A stretch of DNA of 64,000 nucleotides from Siphlonurus alternatus (Eukaryota; Arthropoda; Insecta; Ephemeroptera; Siphlonuridae). Where the stretch lies: positions 16,775,480 to 16,839,479 of the forward strand of contig OX463780.1 of assembly GCA_949825025.1 (NCBI GenBank), written 5' to 3'. This document shows, in pieces, positions 35,623-54,460 of this stretch. How positions within the stretch are numbered: position 1 is the first letter of the stretch; each line of letters starts with the position of its first letter. The notes under the pieces were generated by a model, which was not told the DNA's origin, did no database searches, and was given only the letters and a program-made list of their open reading frames with translations. Position numbers and translations under genes: made by a program.

Positions 35623-38607
35623 ATTATACCAAGAGAGAACTGTGGAGAAGCCATTATTTGCGCTAAGGGATTTACAGCAGCAGAAGCATGCAGGATTCCG
35701 ATACACCTGTGAGCACACAATAGAAGATGAAGTACAACGGCACGTACATTATCGTTGAGTGTAGATATCTGTACTTGATATAAAAAAAGTCAAAAAGAAT
35801 TTTAGTATTGAAGGTTGAAAGTATAAGTTGGTTCACGATCGAGGAAAAAAATTGTAATAAGAATTTTTAACTTCTCTTTGAGATTATAAAGTTCCTATTA
35901 TTTATATTTATTTTCCAAAACTGAAATGCAAAAAGAAGAACATGTTTGAGACTATTCACAAAGAACATAGCATAAAGTTTTGACTGCAAATTTAATGTAA
36001 AATTTGATTTGAAATTTTAGCACTAAAGCTAATACTCAAATTTTTTAGGCTAAAGTAATTGATTTTTTTTTTAAATAGCAACTTTTACGTCTCATTTTCA
36101 TGTATAAAAAGAAGTTCTATTAAATATAAAGGTGGTAATGATAGGAATTTTTGTAACATATTTTTATGGAAAATAAAAATCGTAAAATTTTTTTAGTTTA
36201 ATTTTTTACGTTTTCTTAAATTTCCTGCAGCTTGCTGATATATAAGCTTAAATTTTCCTTTCCTTGCATGAAAATTATGTATGGAAATTCAAATTTATAA
36301 TATCGCATGCATAATGAAAATTTATATAAAGCTGCTACCTAAAACTATGTGATGCAAATTTGTTTTACTAAAAAAAAAAGGTTTTTAAACTTTAATGTTA
36401 GCTTACTTATAAAAAAAAATGTTGTTCAAAGGCATAAAAAATATAGGAGAGATCATTAAGGTTTTGTTCAAAATATAAAGTGTCTGATCAGAATAAGTAC
36501 GCATGCTGTAGGGAGCAAAAAATAAAATTTTTGTCTCTGAAAATGGTTTTACATTGGATTTCTCATTTTCTTATTAATTATTATTTTCTATTTCAAACTC
36601 GTTATTAATTAGAAAAGTTATTATTTTTAAATGACTACCTTGTAATTTTATATAGTATTTTTAGTATTTTTAAAACTTTGTTTCGATTTTTGTTTATAAT
36701 GAATTGCACATTGCGTAAGAAAAAGTTTAAAGAATATTTTATAAAATATGAAACACTTGCTTAACACAATCGATTAAAAAGCCGTCTCTTCACCTTACAC
36801 AAAAACTTTGTATCTGCATCAATTCTTTAATGAAAATGCTTTTTAACTTTGTTTAGTCAATCTTTGATAATCTTCTTAGCGAAGATATTTACAGACTTGA
36901 TCAAAACTTTGTGTACAGGTATCTCTTAGCAGGCCAACCGATCGCTTAGCCTGAAGCATGTCTAAACTTTTCAACGTGGACTTTGGGAAAAGAAAGAATG
37001 GCAGGCTTCATCAACATTTTCATTATAAAGTTGCTCTTCTTTCTGTGCGTGCCCCTCACTCAAGAGATGCGCATTGCGGCCTCACAAATGTGTCTAACAT
37101 AATCTGTCTTGTCTTGAAACAGCCACGTAATTTAACGCTCCTGCCTGCTCTAATTTCTATTATACAACGAATTTTATAAAAATAAAAACATGCCTTTAAA
37201 CAAATTGAATTTTTGTTTTATTATTCTTTAATATTTTTTTTTATATTTAAAAAAGTTAATTTACATATATTACAATTTATTATAATTACAAAAAAAAAAG
37301 TATTGTGTTGTATTTTGTTTTGTATTACACATTCACTGGGACATAATTCAAAAATTTATTAATACTGCAACGTAAAAATTCAGTGACGCAGTAATATAGT
37401 AGCAATAATTCGTTGATGCGCACTAATGTTTCTAACTAAGATTTTTATGTTTCTGAGCAGCAATGTGTTTAGGAAACTTTAAATTGATAGTGTTCCTAAA
37501 ACTTTCCATCTAAAGCCTTTGTCTTATATAGTTTGTGTTCTATTGAGGTTCGGTAAAATCGATATTTCTCATCTTCATTATGAAATACATTTTGAATTAG
37601 AAACACATAATGCCTTGATGTTTCACTAACTTGTTGTCAAAAGACACAAACTAAAAATAAACGAGAATGTTATATAAGTAAAGTTTTCAGCTCACAATAT
37701 CGAGCAACAGAGCAGCATTTTGTATGTGAGCCCAAAGCCAAGTAATTACCAACATGTTGAAGGCTTCGTTCGCACTGCTTCATTACCGACGTACAGGAGG
37801 GACTCTCCTCAGACTTAACTCTTTGTGAAACGGTAGGGTGTCGCGTAATCTAACATCCTTCGTTACACAGATAACGTTTAAGCCTTTCAACAAACCTTAC
37901 GTATTTTCCACATTTTAGACTTTTATTAACTTTCTATTGGCAGTATACTTTTTTTTTCATACCTCCCAAAGGATTTAGTGTAATATATGTTATGTCTTTA
38001 GCTTAAGCCTTTGAGTTATAATGTTATTTTACTTCTTTAGGGATTTGATCAAAGACTTAAATAGAACTTATTTTCAGATTATATTGGTAAATAAGTATCT
38101 ATTATTTTTTATATAAATATATTAGTTTCATAGGGAATTTGATATTATACCTATTGAAACACGTTCATTTTATATAGTTTATAAAATAACAATACAGTAT
38201 CATATTATATATAAATATAAATTATATAAAGACATCAAATTTAATGTGTTTTTTTATTTAATATTAAAAAAATGTAATTTTAAATTGACTTTCCATTATT
38301 TTGCAACATAATAGCATTCTAAAACACTATGAAACATGAAGGAATGATTTTACCTCTAATGCATTTCACGATCTTGCTTAATCCCCACTATCATATGTGC
38401 CCTAATGACCGGCAATCTCGCGTTATGACAGGCCGGGTCGTGACCGGAATCAGACGAAGGTCACGCTATTAAGCTGTAACCCGTGAATCCCGACAGTCTC
38501 CCGACAGTCTCCCAACACAGTTCTGCGTCAACCGACAATCATATATATTATATGATATCTGTGAGGAGAAAATGTTGCAAACGTATTACATTTACCAACT
38601 GATGTAA
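35623..38607. other. AT-rich DNA with two GC-richer patches
   Basis: A 73-codon ATG frame at 36958-37179 is plausible in composition but unrecognised. 38395-38530 is GC- and CpG-rich and contains a tandem 'cccgacagtct' pair near 38490-38515. The rest is AT-rich. No gene model can be built. Confidence 0.4.
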
Positions 38608-38920
38608 ATGGAGTATCGACCTCAAAAATTTTTATAGCAGAAATGGATAGAGGATTAAAAGTTATGCATGTTACTCTGATTTTTATCAGATTTTTTAGGG
38701 ACCGGGAAGTATTGCTAAAAAGTTTTGGCGAGGTCGGGTTCGAATCCACGTCCCTTTTGGGTCCTATCTTTTATTAAGAGAGGCGGCACTTTTTCTGCAC
38801 TTTCAATAATTTTTAAAAAATAGTTGCCGGGCTCTAAAAAATCTGAAAAAAATCAGAGTAGAATAACTTTGCACCCTCTATCCATTTCTGCAATAAAAAA
38901 AATTGAGGTCGGTACTCCAT
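38608..38920. mobile_element. Family A palindromic MITE, copy 4 (313 bp, altered arm)
   Basis: Ends ATGGAGTATCGACCTCA and the complement of ATGGAGTACCGACCTCA. The right arm is normal for the family. The left arm, from about 38713 to 38760, is replaced by unrelated sequence containing GGTTCGAATCC (38737-38747). This is a perfect match to the Pol III B box of tRNA genes. No A box or tRNA fold accompanies it. Otherwise this is a standard non-coding copy. Confidence 0.82.
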
Positions 38921-40690
38921 CCAAGAATTACCTACACGTGATGAAAAATCTTTGTAAAGACAATTCCATTCGAATAAGGTTAAGTGTCTTTGAAAGACGT
39001 TGAACCGACTTTATCAATTTATTTCAACATTTTGCCTATCCTATTTTTTTTATATATATATTTATTGCTATCTGATTGTCTCCTACAGTGTAATGCTATA
39101 AAATTCAAGTATTATCATAAACCTATTGCTATTGTTCAACTTTATAAATGTGTATTATATAAAAGAAAATATCACACGTTCTTATTTTATATCACTGTGT
39201 ATATTATAATATATAAATTTAAAAATAAAAATAGCAAGTACAGAAAATAACATACGACAACAATATTTCATTTTGACATAAATTTTTTATTTATTTAACT
39301 TTGATTTTTATTAAATTAAAGTAATAAATATCATACACCAACCATAACTATTAACTATGAATGTATATATGTATAAATAATAAATATTTATTATTATTTT
39401 TGTTTTAAATATAAATTTTATTTAAAACCTTCACAATTCTATTTAGTTTAGTATATGCTATATATATACATGCTACGTAGCATTAATAAAATTTAGTTAT
39501 TTATTTTCCACGATCTTTTACAATTTATTTGAAAAGAACACAAACAGAGGTATATTTTTTATCATTATATTAGAGAACAATTTCATGGTTGAAATTACTG
39601 ATACAGATGATTCAAATAACGTGAAGTTCATAGAGTGTGTCAGAGTATATGTACCATGCTGTGGTTATATACAGTCAGGCATGCATGCAGATTATTGGAC
39701 ATAAAATGGTACAATTTTTGTGCCAGTCTCTGCTATATGGAAAGAAAAAAAGAGAGTTGGAATTTGACGTAATTTCTGCATGGGCAGCAGCAGCTATATG
39801 TAACGGCCGCAACGTGCAGGCTCGCTGTATCCATGGTTACTATACCTCAGTCATCAATACTACAAATGCACATTCTTGATAATACACAGTTGAACAGACG
39901 GAAATAATGACGCTTCCGCCGTGAATCCTAATATAAAAATGAAAATATTATATACATGAGATCAAAATTTAGTATACATCAGATATATTAAAGAGGACGT
40001 TTGGTTCTATATAATAATATAAATATATTTTTTAAAGTTTAGTTTGTAACTTTATAGCCATTTGAAAGTTTCTTTAAATTAGTTTAAAAAGTTTGTCAGG
40101 AAATATTTAACTTAACATTGCCCTTTAAATCACCAAGGGTAAGGAAGTATTATATAAAGAAAAGGTTGAAAATGACCTCCTAAATCACAAATGTGTAAGC
40201 GATCAATATACTTTTTTTTTTACTCCTTAAACGATTTATGGCCATTTAAGTATCCTCTTAAGTTTTTTAAATGACATTAAGTCTTATACTAACTTACTAC
40301 AGTATCACATTAAGTAAGTATATAAAAAATATATTTTTACATAACATGATCTAAAAATATCTTATTTTGATATTTTCAATCAATTTTCATGGCATATAAT
40401 ACTATAAATACATTTTTCATTTTAGACATGTATCATCATTTATTATTATGTTGTATATAAAGCAGCTTTATACGTAAACACTGAAAACGATGATAAACCA
40501 ACACAAAATAAATATATTATATTATGTAAATGTTGGTCAACATTGTCACAATGAGTAATGATATATTTTTTATCACATAAATTTAAAGTGCAAATTTTAG
40601 TTAAGATGATTAATGGTCGGTGTGTCCATTTCTAAATTTAGTGATGAATATTGTCAGTAGTTTGCGCTAGCAGGTTATCAGAGAACCATC
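38921..40690. other. AT-rich DNA with unconvincing open frames
   Basis: An 88-codon frame at 38984-39250 is AT-driven. An 80-codon frame at 39637-39879 ends in a GC-richer patch (39770-39860; ISAWAAAAICNGRN) but lacks an obvious start, splice site or family. No gene is supported. Confidence 0.4.
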
Positions 40691-40916
40691 ACTGTTAGGC
40701 TAGTTGCAGACAGAATCGCATGATTTCGCAGAGTATGATAAAAAAATTTAAGAAACTATACGATCAGGTATGCGCGCGCACACAGCTTCGAATAGTATCG
40801 TATGGTATGATATCGTAAGTTTTTCATTTAGAACCTGTTCTAAATTTTTATCATACGAAGTCATACGATACCATACCATGCGATGCGAAGTCTGTCTGCG
40901 ACCCCTTTTACTAACT
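40691..40916. mobile_element. Foldback element (~215 bp)
   Basis: The left 'gttgcagacagaatcgcatg' and the right complement 'gtcgcagacagacttcgcatcgcatgg' pair. The pairing continues through 'tatgataaaaaaattta' / 'taaatttttatcata', 'gtatcgtatggtatg' repeats and a 'cgatatcatacc' region to a loop. Terminal motifs resemble the style of the 23-25 kb family but are not the same sequence. The outer limits and the target duplication are not certain. Confidence 0.7.
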
Positions 40917-42925
40917 ATGGAAAATATAATATATAAAGTGAGTTTGATATTTCATTAAAACTTCATAAACAAAATGAGCAATAGCCGGGAGCGACGATCT
41001 GTTTTAATAGCATGCTATTAATGCTGCTACTGGATTAATAGTAGAACGAGTGGCCACAAAGTGCTCTTTTAATTGGTCCTCTGTCCATGGCTAACAGATT
41101 CGTCTCTGAAGTGGTACGCCACCAATATATCTCCTCGCAAATTGCAATCTGTATACCAGAAATATAGAGAGCTAATCATAAAACCTCTGAATTTTTATCA
41201 AACAATTTAAAACTTTTTTTTATCATTTTGTCATTAAAATTAATTCAAAAGGATTAAAACATATATTTCAAATTTAATCTTATATTAAAAAAAAAGTTTA
41301 TTAAATTTTTTTACACAAAGAATTTATATATTCATAAAAAAATTGTAAATCTCTCTCATTGAACATTTATTTATTTTTAAATTGAAGGCTTAAAATTTTT
41401 ACACTAATTTATTTGACTACTATAGAAGAGTTTTTAATTTATTTGAGATAAAATTTCTGACTTTATTAAATTTGTTTTCTACATCACAAAAGCATGCCTG
41501 ACAAATTATATTACAAGCAATTTTATATTCTTAAAAAGGTCGCATATCCCGATTATTTTTATTTATTTTTTATATATATTTTTTTTATAAAATCCCTCTT
41601 TAAATCTTTTCAGATTTTGATGACTTAACTATAATAAAAACTTAGTTTAACTTATTATTTGTTACTTTCTCAAACAGATTTGTTTTTCATCGACAGTTAA
41701 TTAGTAAACACTGACTTAATATTAACTAATATTTTTAGTAGTAAGTAGGCTGGTGGGTAAGATTCTAGAGTCACGTGCATTGCAAAAATGGCCCGACCAT
41801 GAAATCAACGGTTTCCATGATTCCCTTAGTAAATAAACATGGCAATTGACGTCTTGGTGGTACTAAAGTACTGAGAAACACAAAAATAAGATTTAAAATA
41901 CAATATTTTATCAATTTAAAAGTTTTAAAACCAAATTATTATGAAGAAAAGTTACAAGAAATTGTATATTTCAAATCAAATTTGTCAAAATAAGACGAGT
42001 ACCTATTTTACTGCCTATATTATAGGACATGAAAAACATTTCTGTGCAAGTTGTCGTGTTTGAAATTTTTGCTTCTTTCAGCGATGGCCGATATATATTT
42101 TCACTCCACTGGCAGGCCAATAAAAAAAAAAAAAAAAAAAATGAAGTCTTGAACTCCAATATACATCAATTTTTGTCAAAAAGTCAAGAATGAAAGAAAG
42201 AGAAAAAATAAAGGTGGAAATTGAACATTTTTGCTTTAGGTGTTTCTTGTAGTAAAGAAAGGAGAAGTTTCAATTAGAATCGCGTGGTCGAGCAAAGCTA
42301 TATAGTGAGCAATACTAGTCACAGGTGGCTGCGACCTTTGAGCAAGTTTATTTCTTTCAGGGGACGCCTTTCAATCTAGAGAGTTGCTCCCTTTTCAAGA
42401 AACAAAATAACAACAAACAACAAGAAAGTTTCAAGAGCACAGATGTAAAAAAAAAAACAACAATTTTAGTTTCCACTTAATTTCTGTTTAGTAAAAAGCA
42501 GAAAACAACTATTTCGTGACATAATCTAAAGTTCTACTTATAAACAACAACTTTTTATCAAATATATTATATATTTTTTTATTAAAGTTTTTTCTTTTTT
42601 TCTAACTTTTTTTTAAAAGATCTTATTGTTAGTTCACTGAATCATATCACAATAATTTCATCGTTTTTCATTAAAATATACTTTCAAGTGCTTCTTCAAT
42701 GTTGACAGTTACATAATTAAATAAAATAATTAAATAAACTATTTAATCAATTGATGTTATTGGTACAGCAATGTTTAACAATTTGATTACATTTAATTTA
42801 TACTCTCTATTTTTTTATGAATACTATGTAATTTAGCCTGCATAGATGCATTTCTTTTTAGAGGGATAAAGATATAAATCCAACCCATTCTTTCATTCAG
42901 ATAGAACCGTGGTAGGGCTAATAAT
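40917..42925. other. AT-rich non-coding DNA
   Basis: Includes a poly(A) run at 42122-42141. A 27-codon ATG frame near 41092 (MANRFVSEVVRHQY) is too short to support. Nothing else is seen. Confidence 0.45.
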
Positions 42926-43103
42926 GGGGAGCATTCGCAAAGCACTTTAACCCCCACTTTAGCCTCAATTTTTAAGCCTGGTGCTAAACATGATGCTAAA
43001 CTAGGACCTTAACATGGTTAACTCCTGGTTTAGCACCATGTTTAGCACCAGGGATTAAAATTGAGGCTAAAGTAGGGGTTAAAGTGCTTTTTGAATGCCC
43101 CCC
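42926..43103. mobile_element. GGGGCATTC-ended palindromic element (178 bp)
   Basis: Ends GGGGAGCATTCGCAAAGCAC and the complement of GGGGGGCATTCAAAAAGCAC. The arms continue 'tttaacccccactttagcctcaattttt', then 'cctggtgctaaacatg', to a loop near 43010. AAT lies on both sides, a possible 3-bp duplication. It is related at the tips to 56764-56916, and a single tip (ggggagcattcaaaa) also occurs at 46119. No coding capacity. Confidence 0.8.
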
Positions 43104-45326
43104 AATGTGTAGTATTGAAAAACACGAATGGCTGTCAGCCTGAGCACCTCTAAGAACATCACTTGGTGTCTTGGCTCAAGTTAGCGTAATTGGTTTAATA
43201 TATTCATGCAGCTGTGTATTCTATAATAGATTCACTTCTGCCAAAGGCGTTTCATACATATTACAAATTTTACTGTAGAGAGAAATTTTACATCATAACA
43301 AACATGGTATGTTGTTTTAGTTTCTCGCTCATATATGTAAGTTCAATAATAACGTAAAGTAAACATTAGTGTTTTCTGACGTTTAAACTTGCGTTATGGA
43401 CTTTTATCACAATATCGTGGCTTAATTAAGTTGGAGTTCCTGAGGCTGCCATGTTTGGTATATGTATATTTTTTTCTTAAATACAGAATAGCTGGTATTG
43501 AAATAAACTAAAAGTTCAAAAATAGGCTTATGTGTTTTACATCAAGCCACCTTAAAGGTGTAGAACATCGTTTTACTTTTCAGATACATAAAAAAAAATG
43601 TTTATCTTTGTAATTTTAGTTTTATAAAATTTTAGAGCTGAAAAATCCATCATTTACTTAAATCACCCATGTATATCGAAATTGCTTCAAAAACATGTCA
43701 CTATTTATTCATCTTGAATCATCAACTTACATAATATGTTACAAAATAAAAAATAAATATTCAGAAACTGCCTATAATCCTATATGTTAAATTTATTTCT
43801 GCTGACGAAAGACGGTTTGGTATGAGCACTGAATTTGTTTTCGGTTTATAATCATAAAATTACTAGTGCAGTAAGAAGATTGTTTGCGAAAACATTTCAA
43901 AAATCGTTCTTGGTTTGTGGGAGGAATTGAATTGGATGTGTATTGGAGCATTATAGGTTCTCCCTAATTCTTAATACTGTGTGCTTTTCATGGAGCAACT
44001 GAAATAGAATAAGAAAAGGAGAGAGAGATGGAATGTTTATATATTGTATACAATGCGATAAGTAGGAACAAAAAAATTAAACTCGTATAATAAAGGTCCA
44101 TGATGAATTTATATATTATAATAACATCATTAATTCAATAAATGAAGATATATTTACCATTTTTTTTACCATCATTAGTATCATTATCATATAATACACC
44201 ATTGCTTAAATAATTAAGTATTATTATAATATATTCTGTATACTATAAATTATTATATATTTTTTATATTGTATTTTTAACAATAAATTATTGTATTTGA
44301 AACTACATTATTTATTAATGATTTCATTTTAAAATAACAATTGTTTTTAATTTTTTTTTTTAAATATCATTATAATATATAACATTTTAACAAAATTTCC
44401 TAGCAATAATTATAATAAAGCAGAACAACCTTAAAGAAGAATTAAATATAATTTGTTATTTTAATCTAATAAAGGTAGTGCTAATATAATTTTGTGGCGT
44501 ATAATAATGTTACTAAACCACCGTAAAATATTTAATATACAAGTTTAGCTGAAAATATAAACACATGAAACTAAATGGTTTATTTTCCAGGTAAACTTGG
44601 TTAGTAACTTTCTTCTGCTTGGAGATGATTTAACTCACATAATATTCTACTTATTACATTGTATAACGTGATACATATGGCCGAGTTTTCTTGTTGTTGT
44701 TGTTGACTTGATTATATCTTCTGTGTTTCTGCAGTGAAGCAAATACGTTACAAACGTGCCGTGAAAATATAGCGCCAACTTTAACATGAAACTATAGAGC
44801 AAAGATTTTTTTTTCTCGGTGGGAATATGTGTTGAGGAAACGTACTCAGTTGAACACAAATTTTTATCACTTTTTATATATTACCAAATGCTCGCGGTCA
44901 TCAGTATGTAATAAGATCAAGCGGCAGTTATAAGGAAGGAGATATGAGCACATGAAGTGCCATGTGTCCTTGGGCAGAAAATAAGGTTAAAATATTATTT
45001 TTTACTGCAGCAAATATGATTCTGCCGCAGAAAGATATATATAATTTTATTTTAAAGCTGATAATACTTAATAGTAACAATGAACAGTGTTAAACACGGA
45101 AAAATACACTTAAAAAAAAGCAATATTTATACTTATAAGATATTGAAACTACTACAAATCACGTTTTATTGACATAATATATTATAATGATTATAATATG
45201 TGTACATTATTGCAAGATTTTCATGAAAATCCATTGCTTTGTGTAAAAGTTAATAAACCTTTGCTAAAATTTATTATTCAATGAAATTTAAGCACTTTGA
45301 TAGGAACACTATAAATAAAACATATT
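43104..45326. other. AT-rich non-coding DNA
   Basis: Unique sequence. No supported gene. The 70-codon minus-strand frame at 44647-44859 is unremarkable. Confidence 0.5.
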
Positions 45327-45443
45327 TACTACGTTTACATGACGGTGTTTAATACGGATCCGTTGACGATGGATAATATGTATTGTTATTCTTATGAGGC
45401 GTCGTCAACTGATACGTATTAAACACCATCATGTGTACGCAGT
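45327..45443. mobile_element. Short foldback element (~117 bp)
   Basis: The left 'acgtttacatgacggtgttt' then 'aatacggatccgttgacga' pairs with the right complement 'gcgtacacatgatggtgttt' then 'aatacgtatcagttgacga', around a loop of about 30 bp. No clear target duplication. Confidence 0.7.
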
Positions 45444-48400
45444 GATTGTGCAGCATAATATTTCACGTTAGTTCCCCCTAAAAATTTGAAGAAGTGTGAA
45501 AACGACGTGTGTTACTGGCATGTAGTTAACGTTGTAGTGGTTCTCCAGACTATATCGCCAGATGCAACAGTCTTTCTTGGCACTAAGCTTGCATATAAAT
45601 TCATCTATCTCAGGCCAAAGTGTCGTTTGTATTATAGCTGCTATTTTGTAAAATACCCTTTTATAAAAAAATAATGAAAATGCTATATATATTTATATAT
45701 AAAATAACCATGTTTATTTAATTATATAATGTATTGTGTCTAATAATGGAAATTAAAAGCTTCAATGGCAAGTTGTAATGGTGAGCGTGATCACACGTAA
45801 GTAGTGTGGGAGAGAGAGAGGGGGGGGGGTGAACCTTTAAAAACAGCCGACTGTAGAAGTGCGACAACGCCCCACTGTCAGAATGATTGATTGACAGTTA
45901 CTTTATTTTAGACTTTAAATACCAGATGCTTCTACAGCAGAATGTAAAATTCAGTTAAAACTGATGATGAAATTAAAAACAAAAATACACAGTTTTAATA
46001 TACCCTGGTGTAATTATAGCCTTTAAAATAATTGCTCAGCTATTAATGTGTATAATTACAATAGCATAAAAGCTAAATGAGTATACTGATATTTGATATT
46101 CATTTTTAAAATTTTAAAGGGGAGCATTCAAAATAAACTTAGGGTTAACCAATAATGAAATAATCCACTACTGCCAAAATTTAATAATAGAGATTACTTA
46201 GAAGATAGGAATATGCTACAGCTTCTAATGACATAACGATAATAAAAATAGTAATTTTAAAATACAAATTAACTCATAAAAAATTTTTAATATAAAAATG
46301 TTAATTTATATTACGTATTCATCCTATATATTTAAATAAAGTTTTACTTTTTTAAAAAAAATTAGCTTTGTCAGCACCTGTAAAGCAGGCTGCCTTTCGT
46401 ACATTTCTGTTGTGCCGGTTGCATGAATATGAACTGAGCAGGCGTATATAAAATCCTGTTTATAATATATTATATAGTGAAGTAAATTATTTGGTGCGCA
46501 ATGAGACTGAGTAGGCGGCGAGTTTTGGTACAAACCACATGCAGGAATAAAGAGTACCTGTGTACGTTGTGAGAAAAACGCTTGGAAATGTCAAGTGGTT
46601 TTTCTCAGTTTTGTAAATTCGTTAGCGAGAACAAAAATATAATTAAAATTAATTGAGATATTTGGGTAAACACCGTGACTAACATCGCTCTCTTGTTTTC
46701 TAATGTTAAGCTCACGATTTCTCCGTATATGTCTCGCACTTTCAGACAATTAAACCAAGAATACGCAATTTGTAAAGGCAAAAATACACAACAGCAGCAC
46801 AACAGATAATAAGCAAAGGTATGGAGAGATATAAAGTGCGAAATTTCTGGTAGTTTAATTCACGTTTATATACGTTTTAAAGCTAAGAAATTTTCTTTTA
46901 TATTTCAGTCTTATCTTAAGCAATGAAAATTCGTGGTATAACCTTAGGCAAGAATTTAAGCAATTCATTATATAACATAACAACAAACGTTAACTAGTTT
47001 CTATGAATTTCTATAATTAATAAACCTCCAAATTAAATCAATACATGCCTGTTCTACTTTTGAACATTCCTTTAATCTTCTTTATCTCGTCTGAAAATGT
47101 TAAAAATACCATTTAATTGTTTTTTTTTTTCAGTTATTACTCAATTCTGAGGCATTAATTGAAAAATAATAGTAAAAAATTATATCCTTTAAAATTATTA
47201 TGTACTATATAATCAGCTAAAAAATTAACTAACGATCTCTCTATTAAAGTACATATATTATATCTAAATTAATAGCTTAATATTTCCAATATTAATAACT
47301 ATATCATAATAGCTGCAATATTTTACCAATGGAATTTCAAATAATAATCTGGTTTATGCACTTTTTGCACTACGATCAGCATACCTCACCATCTATGAAA
47401 TAGAAATCAGATGGATTTAGGTGCACTGAAAATGCTCGCATGGTTCACTTTAGTAAATTGAGTCTGTACTTAATGGCACGGCCCAAGTAGTCGCTCTTCT
47501 ACTGACCAGGACCTAGTTCAGTATGAGGTACTAAGTTCATACATTTTCAGCTCAAGCTCTCACAGATAGATTTATCAACGAAAATCGTGTGTTGGGACAA
47601 AGAAAGATGCAATGAAACTTGTCAAATTTACATTGGAGAACGTTAGGTTATGTTTTTTTAGCTTTATATTTATTTGCTACTGGAATCCAATACGTCATTC
47701 TCGTATTATTAATATTACAAAAGATATTTAATAATAGTTATACCTGTCATAAAGTTGATTTATTATAAATTGTAACATGATAAAATAATAAACAACATTG
47801 TATCTTTTTGTAATGGATTTTTAAGAAGTGGACAACTAAAGTAAGAAATAATTAATAACATAACAATATATATAATTTACGACATTTAATTTGTTGAAGT
47901 AATGTAATAAATTTTATTTGCAATAAATACAAAGGGATACTTCTTCAATGATTTATATGAAAGTACATATAGTTTGTAGGAACCAGGAAAAGGCGGGACT
48001 CTCAGGAGATTCAAACTGTTTTTGTGTCGTATAAAAACATGAAGAAGCAGCAACCCCCCGTCGTCTTGTGTTTGCGGAGTACTCTTCAGTTGATCATATC
48101 GATTTGAAAGCATGCGAGAGTTGGGCCAAGTGTGGGCAGAATAATGCAGCATACACTTGGGCGATGTTGAGCCAATCAGAGCTCATGTTTTTAACAATGA
48201 ATAAATTTAAATGAGAAGAAAAAGTATTGGAAAAGAATTGTTGAAGCGAATGATGTGAAAAAATATTCTGTATATTGTTCAACTGATTTATATATTTTAT
48301 TTTTTTATATATTCACTTAAATATTTTAAGATTATTTAAAAAATACAAGGATGAAAAACTGATAACATAAAAGTGAAATTTTCAGCGAACAAATCAAAGT

Positions 48401-49184
48401 GGTTCGAACAATATAAAAGTTTGAGATATTGACACGGAAGAAGGAGGTGGAAAACATCACATGGTCTGGTTCAGATAGATAGAGCGGACAGGCGCGATCT
48501 CAGAGATGATGCTGTGGCTGGGGAAAAGGAGGTGCGATGATGCATGCGAGTGTCTGATCGGTGGTGAGAAGAAACCGAGAGATAGCAAAAGGAGAGAGAG
48601 GCTGGTGGCGATCGATGTGTTCACGTGCCCAGGGGGCTAACAGAGGCGGAACAACCAGAAAGAATTGTGGGCGATATTCCAGCCAAGTGGCTGAAATTTC
48701 TACAAAAAAATACAATCAAGAAACTTCCACTAATTAAGAATTAATTGTAATTGACAAAGAGGAAGGTGGTGTGCAGCAGGAAGAAGGCTGACATGACCGG
48801 GTTACGTCTGCATTCTGTATATCATGAACGTGACGACACGAGCACTTTTATTTCTTCCATTCTCAACAACAACATCTCCACCTAACGCAGCTGCCTGCAA
48901 TTTTCAATATTTTACAATTTGAAATCTGATATGACAATGCTATTTTTTTCTTTTATGAATACTAAAAAAATCAGTAAAACAATATGTGCTGCCAATAAAA
49001 TTTTTTATTGAAATTTGAAACCATATAAAAATGGCATATTTATTTTATAATAAAATTGCTCCACTTTTTAAAATATTTATATTAATACAAATTATATTTA
49101 TTGATGGTAGAAAATTTGTATCATATTAGAAGTAATAACATTAATAAGAATAAGATTTTATTAAATATTTTAATTAAATTTGTA
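45444..49184. other. Mostly unique DNA; one orphan MITE tip; GC-richer patch
   Basis: 46119-46150 matches one end of the GGGGCATTC family without a partner. 45818-45830 is a G run after GAGA. 48420-48720 is GC-richer and open on both strands. One plus-strand frame from about 48482 to 48638 reads to TCPGG before a stop. The minus-strand frame at 48500-48715 is 71 codons. No family is recognised, so these are not called as genes. Confidence 0.4.
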
Positions 49185-49276
49185 ATATAAGTCAGAGTCT
49201 TCTGCGCGCAATGTTTCTAAAAAACATTGAACAATGTTTTTTAGAAACATTGCGCGCAGAAGACTCTGATATAAGT
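49185..49276. mobile_element. Perfect 78-bp hairpin with flanking direct repeats
   Basis: The arms 49192-49229 and 49232-49269 are exact complements over 38 bp with a 2-bp AA spacer. The arm starts TCAGAGTCTTCTGCGCGC and goes on 'aatgtttctaaaaaacattg'. ATATAAG precedes the left arm (49185-49191) and occurs again at the right edge (49269-49275, sharing one base), as an insertion duplication of 6-7 bp would look. The hairpin has no coding capacity and no other copy in this window. It could be a minimal foldback transposon or the stem of a structured RNA. Confidence 0.85.
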
Positions 49277-54256
<4,980 letters not shown>

Positions 54257-54460
54257 GAGTGCAGCTGTATCAAATCAGGCCGATATTTTCTCGGTGGTAG
54301 CAGCTTGTGTTTATTGTGTGATCTCCACAAGACATCTTCCATACGAGCTCTAATTCCAAGCAAACAGGCGGCCAGTCAAACAACACTCTTCTCAAAACAT
54401 TCGTCCTCCAAGTTAATGCAGTTAACACAAATAAACGTTATTTTAGAAACATGCATATAA
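54257..54460 (+). other. Stop-free stretch (67 codons), no start codon
   Basis: Open between stops at 54254-54256 and 54458-54460, in a GC-richer patch. Begins ECSCIKSGRYFLGGSSL and is serine- and leucine-rich. The only ATG is late. There is no donor before the stop and no recognised family. It may be a terminal exon, but chance is more likely. Confidence 0.12.

Noticed and set aside
38713..38760. Functional tRNA gene at the B box
   Set aside because: No A box, no 7-bp acceptor stem and only partial T-stem pairing.
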